Shown here piece after piece: positions 57,062-64,000 of a DNA stretch of 64,000 nt. The notes under the pieces are model-generated. The model saw only the letters and a list, made by a program, of their open reading frames with translations. It did not search any database and was not told the DNA's origin. Where the stretch lies: contig CM035163.1 of assembly GCA_020205615.1 (NCBI GenBank), positions 46,283,652 through 46,347,651 of the forward strand. The letters are read 5' to 3'. This DNA is from Panax quinquefolius. Lineage: Eukaryota > Streptophyta > Magnoliopsida > Apiales > Araliaceae. Positions within the stretch are counted from its first letter, which is position 1, and each line of letters opens with the position of its first letter. The position numbers and the translations under genes are program-made.

Positions 57062-59330
57062 GATCTTGCATATTGTAGAGAGCAACATCAATATTGAAAT
57101 TATTATTGGTTGATGAGGAAGGGATGTCTGATGGAGGAGCAGATGTGTGAGGTTGAGTCTCAAGAGGAGGTGACTCTATGATTTGAGCAGGTGACTCAAC
57201 GATTGGATTAGGATCAGTAATCATAGAGTGAGAGATGGTAGGAGATTGGATCAATACAAGATTAGGCACATTTGGTGCATCAGTTACAGAATGTTGGGAT
57301 TCTGTAACTGGAAATTAATTTAGTTGATGTAGTATCACTTCCAACCATTTTGGTAATTCATAGAATTGGTTGAAGGTTGATGGTGGACAGTGACTAAACC
57401 TGAATGAGATGGGAATAGATTGTACCTCACGCCTATTATCTGAAGAGGGACTATTAGTGATTAGCTTTCAGGCAAAAGTGAGGTTGCCTGGGAATCCATG
57501 AGCTAGCACAGAGATTGCTGGATAGGTTTTGAAGGTCCATAACATGTGATCCCAGGAGTTGAGGATTTGGGCTCTGTGAAAAGGCATCATAGGTAGATAA
57601 GAGAACAATGATTGTAGTTGGCTCTCCTATATCCATCCCAACCCACTGCAATAATCTTAACTTCGTCATCCTCTTCTTCTTCTCTGTCTTCATTTAAAGT
57701 TTTCACTACGTCAATCATCTCCACTTCTCTTCTTTTCTCTTCTGCTCTCTCATCCTCCATAGCTTCAATCCTTTCTATTTCTATAGTTTCTGAAACTAGT
57801 ATCTCTTGAGGAACTGAGGTAGGTTCATGATGATCATTTTACAGTTTCTCCTCGGTTGAAGTCTTCTCTGTCATAGTGACTTCATAAGGCTCCCCCTCAA
57901 TTCGATCATCCATTTGAACTTCAAGCAGCTCCCCTTCAGCTGGAGCATTCTCTAGTGCAAGAACTTTAGGAAACTCCTCCTTAGCTCGAGCTGTATTATT
58001 ATTACTTACTACGAGTAGTTATTTTTTAGCAGCTATTTTTCTGTCTTCCTCCTTTAACACTCATTCATCGAAAAGAATATATTCCTTAACAAGTTTTCTC
58101 TTTGACTTCTTAAGCTGAGCCACAGCCTCAGTACTTTCTTTAGCTTCAGCTCTGAAAGTTTGATCAGGATGAGAAGCTGTTGTAACATCCTCTTCTGGGG
58201 TGGTGTCAAGTCTGGACTCTACGATCGGTAGTGACTCTACGATCGAACAGAAAGAAGATTTCTTGGACTTATGGCCGCGTTTTCCCTTCTTAAACAGCTA
58301 AGAGATGGTAGCTCTATCTTCTTCTTCTTCAGAAGACTATTGTACCTTCCCTTTCATTTTCTTCAAAGTTTCAGTGCCTAAACTTCCTTGAGGTGCATCA
58401 ATGGTTGAACCTTGAGGCTCCTCTATTGTCTGAGCTTTCATCTTCCTCTTGCCCTTGCTTTTTCTGACCAAAGCAATGGGTTCTTCTTTATTGATTTCTT
58501 CTTCTTCATCAGTTTCCTTCATAACTGACAAGTTCCCTGGAAGTCCTGACTCCTTCGCTTCACCAGTCCTTCCACTGGATTCAGACACCATTCTGACATT
58601 TTCTGTTGGATTTCTTTTCTAGTTTTGAAACAGCTGTTGAGTCATCCTTCTGTTAGGATTGATAAATTCTCCTTCATTATCCCCAATTTTGTCACCCAGA
58701 GCTGATTGCAGGATGATGCTTATAAACCGCCTGTAGAGAATCTTTCCAGAGCTCTTTGATTTCTTTGAACTGAATATACATTTCCCAATTCAATCGATGA
58801 GTAGGGTTCCATAGTTGAGGTGAATCCCAAAGTAGATTGTTGTCATGAGCTTAAGTTGCACTTCATTCACAGAGTCATGGCCAGAGTTCTTACAGCATAT
58901 GCATTTCCTAACAATATCGGCCAAAAACTCATACTTTTGGGGAAACTCTTTCTTCTTGTATCCCTTGACAGTTTGAAACTTTTTGTGTTGCATCTTCTTC
59001 AGTCCTTCATAAAAGTCGATGACCTCCATAGATAGAAGTCCCTTTGATTTGAATCCTAGGGCTAGGTTTATATCTTCAGCTTTGAGTTTAATTTGTACTC
59101 CCTTGAACCTTGTGGTGATGATGTCATTCTCAAAAACTCCATTGTTGTAGAACTCCTTCACCAGCTTCGGGTAGATCCATGTGCTGGTGCCCAGAGCTTC
59201 TTCAAGACCATCTTTCTTCAACAGAGATAAAATTTTATGAAATTGAGGGTAAGCTATCTTGAACTCGTCGAAGCAGAGTCGGTAACCAGTGATAACGTTT
59301 GAAGCCACAATTGATTTCCTTGCACTGAGG
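57062..59330 (-). pseudogene. SIRE C extra ORF, N-terminal and middle part
   Basis: Continues the ORF split by Copia D. N-terminal domain at 58,790-59,308 (GYRLCFDEFK, GTSTWIYPKLVKEFYNNGVF, KGVQIKLKAEDINLALGFKS, KGYKKKEFPQKYEFLADIVR, SVNEVQLKLMTTIYF), then in the same frame MVSESSGRTGEAKE and ETDEEEEINKEEPIALVRKS (58,337-58,591), then SIVESLPIVES near 58,215-58,250, a Glu-rich section and the Pro-rich PIVES section (57,042-57,269). Breaks include a TAG at 58,619-58,621 where A has TGG (a visible G to A change), and a frameshift near 58,790. Copies A and C agree closely in the N-terminal domain. Confidence 0.75.
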
Positions 59331-59939
59331 TTGGTTTAGCATTTTTGAAAGCTAGGGTTTCTGCTGGTAGAGAGAGAGAGGAATAAGCTTTTTGAACTTC
59401 TGAGGTTCGTTTTCAAAAAGACTTTTTCAAACTATACTTGTAACTTCCCTCCTCTCGATTTGCATAATGGAGCATGTGTCGAGTTCAGCTTGGCTCCACG
59501 ATTTTTAATGATATGGAAAATACTGATCTGCCCTTAGCTCTCCTTGAGCTAGTGTATCCTTTGGGAGGACTACGATCGTCGGGGTTGCACTACGATCGTT
59601 GAGGTTGAACTACGATTGTTAAGTTCACTCCTGAATCTGCTCTATGAACGTTGTCTACCCTGGTCCTTGTGATTAACTTTGAATCAACATTCCTTCTGGG
59701 TTAAGGTAGCTCAGGAAGGGCCAACCTCTTAGAATGAATTAAGGGTTAGGTTTTTCCCTGAGGCGCTCATCAGAAGGATTGTTTGGATTTGTTGAAAATG
59801 CTGTCATCACGGGATGCTTCTTTGTCATGTCGAGGCAGTTCTACGATTGTGGTCCTTCTTCAGTCATCTCTATGATTTTGAACAAAGCCTTTTATATCTG
59901 TATGGTTAGCATAAACTAGAGCACAAAGTTTAAGGTTGA
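59331..59939 (-). other. spacer between RNase H and extra ORF in SIRE C
   Basis: Non-coding, homologous to 15,521-15,989 of A. Holds clustered copies of the motif (ctacgatcgtc at 59,570-59,580, ctacgatcgttgag at 59,590-59,603, ctacgattgtt at 59,610-59,620). Confidence 0.5.
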
Positions 59940-60435
59940 AGATTTAGCATGCCTAACTCACATATCAATTTATTAAATCTGGATTCATCTAGAGGCTTTG
60001 TAAAGACATCAGCAAGTTAAATTTTAGTAGGGATGTATTGTAAAGATATAGTTCTATTTTGAACATGATCCCTAATGAAATGAAATCTTATTTCTATATG
60101 CTTAGTCCTAGAATGCATGATAGGATTGTGTGTTATTGCTATGGCACTTATGTTAGAGCAATGAACAGGTATAGATTTAAAATCAAACCCATAGTCTGCT
60201 AGCTGATTTTTCATCCATAAGATTTGAGCACGACAGCTACCAACGATAATGTATTCAGCTTTTGCTGTTGAGGTACATACTGACTTTTGCTTCTTGCTAA
60301 ACAAAGATACAAGTCTGTTTCCTAGCAATTGACAGCTGCCACTGGTACTTTTTCTATCGATCTTGTAAAATTAGCATCTGTATATCCTGTTAGTTCAAAG
60401 GAGGACTCCTTGGGATAACAAAGTCCTAAGTGAGG
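59940..60435 (-). pseudogene. SIRE C RNase H
   Basis: GNRLVSLFSKKQKSVCTSTA (60,260-60,325) with the STAKAEY segment, [40 protein letters not shown] and LQYIPT, so most of the Copia RNase H domain. A stop follows IPTKI near 60,017. It is cut upstream by the chromovirus LTR at 60,436. Confidence 0.85.
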
Positions 60436-61436
60436 TGTGACGCCCCCAAAATAGGTATACATCACCCATCTTGAGTTGCCAAATACATGGAACAAAATGT
60501 AAATATAACTTAATTATACAACTATCGTGCAAAATATGACAAAACATAATCTAAGAGTTTTAAAATGAATATTGTCATCTAGACAATATCCACACTCAAT
60601 GGAGCCCTCATTACATTTATTATCACACTATTTAACAATATAGTGAGGACTACTAATGCTATCATCTAGACCGTCACTTCGTTCCCCGACTAGTCCCGGC
60701 TACATTCTCATTTCTTGAAGAGAACAATGAAAGCAAAAGGGTGAGCTCAACTAGCCCAGTAAGAAATATTATGACTAAGATAATGCAAAATAATATATCG
60801 TTAGCCTTCAACAGTGTTAAACTGATAAAATATAACAAACATCAAGTTTAACTGCAGCAGAACAAGCAAACCATTAGAAAAGTCAAGTAGAGCATGATAT
60901 CTACTATCTTCTATGATTTAAAAGATTTTTTATCACTTTTATCGCTGAGACACAACTTAATAAATAATCCACATCATCGAATCACCCCTGCACTACGGCC
61001 AAGGATATTCATTAGTATCACGACCACGAATTATCCATGCACTATGGGCCAAGGATATTCGTGTATTCATCAATGGTCATGATCACGCCAACAACTGTGC
61101 ATCAATGCACTACGGGCCAATGAGGACTTTTACCACATCATTTGTAACATTATGGTCATGATTATACCAAATAATCCCTGGTCATAATCATACCAAGTCC
61201 ATATATGCACTACAGGCCACAAATGACTTTCAACATAATATAAGCATGAGGATGATGAAATGATATAAGAATTCAATTAAAAGAAAGCAACGGATAAATT
61301 TTTAAAGATTTATATTTTAATTTATCCAGAAATCAATAACGTCCAAATTGCCAACATGATATTGCTTTGTGGAGTAAAATTCAAGAATAATATTGTACTA
61401 AAAATGATTTGGACCGAAAACGAATCAATTTTTATC

Positions 61437-61530
61437 ATGAATAGTACCCCGGATGAATAGTACTCGAGTGAATAGTAACCCGTAAATAGTAATTCGGGAA
61501 TAGAAACCCGTGAATAGTACTCCGGCATGA
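61437..61530 (-). repeat. short gaatagta iterations in chromovirus LTR
   Basis: Six imperfect units of about 15 bp built on tgaatagtac / cggg. The same words occur in the other orientation at 26,085-26,130 of the LTR at 25,263. Confidence 0.65.
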
Positions 61531-61925
61531 AAAAGTTAAAACTTATCAAGAATGCTCAGAATAATATTTCCATGAAAAGATACTGGATGCAGCGCAAATA
61601 TGAAGGATATTCTACTAATTTCATGGAGTATACAAGCCAAAACTTTAACCAAATGGGTATAGAATTCAAAATCTGAAAGGAAATAATATTACTTACATAC
61701 TACAGAGTATGGAAGAAAATATTATTTCAAGCGAATATTGAACAAAAATAACATCCCTTACCTTGAAAAGAAGAGTATTCCAACTGGTATAACGGGGATA
61801 TTCTTGAAGAAAACGTGAACTATTTTCTACGCTCAAAGCTTCCTTAAACTCTAAAGAAATACGCTCAATATTATAGAAGAAGAATTCTCTAATTCTGGTG
61901 TGATTTTCAATTCTAACTAAGCATC

Positions 61926-61935
61926 CTATTTATAG
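61926..61935 (-). promoter_or_regulatory. TATA box of chromovirus LTR
   Basis: Minus strand ctataaatag, aligned with those of the two related LTRs. Confidence 0.65.
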
Positions 61936-62127
61936 GAGAATGGAAAGGATACTATTTGAATTTTAGAAATCACGGACGCACAGTTAATATTCGGACGAAC
62001 GCATCACGGGCAGAAAATTTTTTTAGGACGTCCGTTTAAAAAAAAATAATATTATAAAATTTAAGTAAAACAAATAACTTTATATATAATATATTCTATT
62101 TTTTCATAAAAAACAAAATTTATTATA

Positions 62128-62133
<6 letters not shown>

Positions 62134-62160
<27 letters not shown>

Positions 62161-62161
62161 T
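62134..62161. repeat. (taa)n microsatellite
   Basis: About nine taa units in the LTR U3 region. Confidence 0.9.
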
Positions 62162-62223
62162 TACCACTCCTCTGAACAAGTCATCTCCTCCCTCCTAGTG
62201 AACAAACTTGATTCCCACCAAAA

Positions 62224-62229
<6 letters not shown>

Positions 62230-62275
<46 letters not shown>
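62230..62275. repeat. (ta)n microsatellite 1
   Basis: About 23 uninterrupted ta units. A second array lies 60 bp to the right. Confidence 0.95.
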
Positions 62276-62278
<3 letters not shown>

Positions 62279-62332
62279 AACCAACATTAATCTATCAAAC
62301 ATTCCTCCCCCTCGTGAGTCAATCAGTTCATA

Positions 62333-62336
<4 letters not shown>

Positions 62337-62376
<40 letters not shown>
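62337..62376. repeat. (ta)n microsatellite 2
   Basis: About 20 uninterrupted ta units. The open frame that runs through both arrays is an artefact. Confidence 0.95.
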
Positions 62377-62378
<2 letters not shown>

Positions 62379-63156
62379 CTCATAACACTATTATTTTGAA
62401 AAATAAATAGGTGGGGGGTCCATATAATAAGCAAAATTTTCAACAAATACTTCATAAAAATTCCCTCAATATTTTTAACAACCTTTATTCATATTATTAT
62501 AACTTACAATATTAACAACCAGGTCGTTCCTAGGAAGAGGAGGCTTTCCAATAAGGATTTCTCCCTATTGGCGCGCAATTAGGTAACCAAACCTCTCCTT
62601 GACAGAACTTCTAGACATTGTCAATATTGCAAATAATAATATTAATAACTTTGTAGTCTCAATTATTGACTTAATAATATAAAATATCATGCAGATGATA
62701 TTGTGACAATAATTGAATCAATAATATGAGAGATATGATGCAGCAATTAATGTAGCAATAATTGAGTATAACTGAGTGACTTCTCATGTAAGCATCAATA
62801 ATCAATACCGTGTGATACTATGCAACCACGCGTAATACTGTACTTTTAACACCGGTTATTTTAACAGTTAACGATAAAACTTCCGTCGTTATTTTCATAA
62901 TAAGATATTTCTATCGTTTTCTCATTCCGACAATAATTACGTTGTGGGGTCCACCAATGATTGTGTCGTCGTACGAATATTTCTTGTTAAAACAAATATT
63001 CCCCGACCAATCGAATATTATATAACAACTTGCTTACTTTGCAAAGTTCATAAATATTACCCACAACTATAACATTATAACAAATTCAAACCTTAATATT
63101 CAAAAATGATATTTATAGAAAAATTCATCTTTATTCATATAAGTTGGGGTCTTACA

Positions 63157-63170
63157 ACCTCCCCTTCTTA
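63157..63170 (-). other. polypurine tract of chromovirus
   Basis: Minus strand taagaaggggaggt directly before the LTR start. It contains the pol TAA stop (63,168-63,170). Confidence 0.8.
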
Positions 63171-64000
63171 TGAAATTTCGCCCTCGAAATTAGGGTACAT
63201 ACCTGGTATGACGAAGAGGTGAGGATACCTTGACTTCTTTTCAGATTCTAACTCCCAGGTCATTTCCTAAACATCATGGTTTCTCCACAAAACTTTGACT
63301 TGAGGTATAACCTTGGAGCGTAGAATATGTTCATTCTTATCCAAGATTTCAACAGGTACCTCTTCATACATTAAATCTTCTGCTATCTCATCTAGTTCTA
63401 ATTTAATAATGTGGTTCGGGTCTTTCACATATTTACGTAACATAGATATGTGAAAAACGTTATGAACACTGAAAACATACTTAAGCGATAAAGCGAGTCT
63501 ATAGCCACGCCCTACTCGATCGAGGATTAAAAATGGGCCAATGAATCAAGGATTGAGCTTTCCTCTCTTTCCAAATCTCGTAACTCCTTTCCATGGAGCA
63601 ACACGTAACAACACATGATCTCCAATATTGAATTTCATGTCCTTTCGATGAAGATCAACATAACTCTTTTGTCGATCTTGTGAGGTTTTTATACGTTGTC
63701 GGATCGTTTGAATCTTTTCAGTAGTCATACGTACCAAATCTGGTCCCAACAACATTGCCTCACCCACCTCATCCCAGCATACTGGAGAATAACACTTTTT
63801 TCCATACAACGCCTCAAATGGAGCCATGCCAATACTTGCTTGATAACTGTTGCTGTAGGAAAACTCCACTAATGGTAAGAACTTGTCCCAACTTCCCTTG
63901 AAGTCAAGGACACAGAGTCTTAATAGATCTTTAAGAGTTTGAATAGTCCTCTCTGACTGTCCGTCCATTTGAGGATGATATGTCGAACTAAATCGTAAAT
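63168..64000 (-). pseudogene. chromovirus integrase C-terminal half with chromodomain
   Basis: Frame open from the window edge: FSSTYHPQMDGQSERTIQTL (with the catalytic Glu), LPLVEFSYSNSYQ, GMAPFEALYGKKC and VGEAMLLGPDLVRMT, then the GPY/F-type module (GDHVLLRVAPWKGVTRFG, FIGPFLILDRVGRGYRLAL), VFHISMLRKYV, and a C-terminal chromodomain (PVEILDKNEHILRSK, PQVKVLWRNHDV, MTWELESE). The chromodomain guides chromovirus insertion to particular chromatin, by family knowledge. Two in-frame stops: TGA at 63,546-63,548, where an Arg is expected (CGA to TGA), and TAG at 63,267-63,269 in the chromodomain (Gln expected). Both are C to T type. The normal end is the TAA at 63,168. The rest of pol is outside. 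Confidence 0.88.

Larger units (their letters stand above)
43510..60435 (-). mobile_element. SIRE-lineage Copia element C (3' part, interrupted)
   Basis: Minus strand, inside RNase H of SIRE B: 3' LTR (43,510-44,987), PPT, C-terminal part of the extra ORF (45,190-46,127), [Copia D 46,128-57,061], remainder of the extra ORF (57,062-59,330), spacer, RNase H (59,940-60,435), then interrupted by a chromovirus. Close to A in sequence and order. gag and most of pol are outside the window. Confidence 0.88.
60436..63156 (-). repeat. 3' LTR of the chromovirus
   Basis: 2,721 bp, TGTGACGCCCC...GGTCTTACA. Shares the opening, the 60,850-61,260 block and the 62,510-62,620 block with the LTR at 52,799, but differs in the middle, where it has gaatagta iterations (61,437-61,530) and microsatellites instead of the hairpin array. 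Confidence 0.88.
60436..64000 (-). mobile_element. Tekay-type Gypsy chromovirus, 3' part, runs off the window
   Basis: Minus-strand element inserted in RNase H of SIRE C: 3' LTR (60,436-63,156), PPT overlapping the pol stop, chromodomain-containing integrase end and integrase core up to the window edge. The rest lies outside. Tekay/Del-type assignment is from the integrase, the C-terminal chromodomain and the LTR start TGTAAGACCCC, next to a sequence of the gggcgaaatttc type. Confidence 0.88.

Noticed and set aside
62195..62455. 86-codon minus-strand frame with Tyr-Ile repeats
   Set aside because: Reading of two (ta)n microsatellites.

Overview
This is plant nuclear DNA, most likely from a eudicot; I cannot name the species. 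It is AT-rich, has a spliced plant gene at the left edge, and is otherwise built from LTR retrotransposons of plant-specific lineages (Copia/SIRE and other Copia, Gypsy/Tat, Gypsy/Tekay-like chromovirus). I see no bacterial, organellar or CRISPR features and no tRNA or rRNA genes.

The only host gene is at positions 1-1130. It is the last intron and the complete last coding exon of an RDR6-type RNA-dependent RNA polymerase, the enzyme that makes double-stranded RNA for trans-acting siRNA and transposon/virus silencing. From 1131 to about 4.7 kb lies mostly featureless AT-rich flank plus one decayed Copia integrase fragment (2.39-3.62 kb).

From about 4.7 kb to the right edge nearly everything is one nest of retroelements, which can be ordered by terminal TG/CA bases, primer-binding sites, polypurine tracts and target-site duplications. 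A plus-strand SIRE-like element (4.73-6.66 kb) is cut 28 bp into its 3' LTR by a minus-strand Gypsy/Tat element (6,665 to at least 37,934). The Tat carries an antisense gene (Transposase_28 family), a 45-bp minisatellite, integrase, two RNase H domains, protease and gag. Three insertions interrupt it: SIRE element A (11,085-22,690), a truncated Tekay-type LTR (25,263-29,156) and a Gypsy-like solo LTR (30,254-37,320) that itself holds a small gag-only SIRE-like element (30,782-36,092). At 37,935 the Tat is interrupted by SIRE element B. B is interrupted at 43,510 by SIRE element C, C at 46,128 by Copia element D (46,128-57,061), and the right LTR of D by a Tekay-type solo LTR (52,799-55,639). 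C is interrupted again at 60,436 by a Tekay-type chromovirus that runs off the window. This gives six nesting levels: SIRE(+) > Tat > B > C > D > solo LTR.

Most retroelement genes are broken by stop codons, catalytic substitutions and deletions. Many of the stops are at Gln, Arg or Trp positions, as expected from deamination of methylated cytosine. The features that go beyond routine annotation are: an additional open reading frame downstream of pol in SIRE A, B and C, with a diverged relative in the plus-strand SIRE fragment; a short DNA motif (core ATCGTAGAG) scattered through both the non-coding LTRs and the coding parts of that family; the spliced antisense gene of the Tat element; and Tekay LTRs whose promoter-proximal regions carry different tandem repeats in each copy, including hairpin-forming units.
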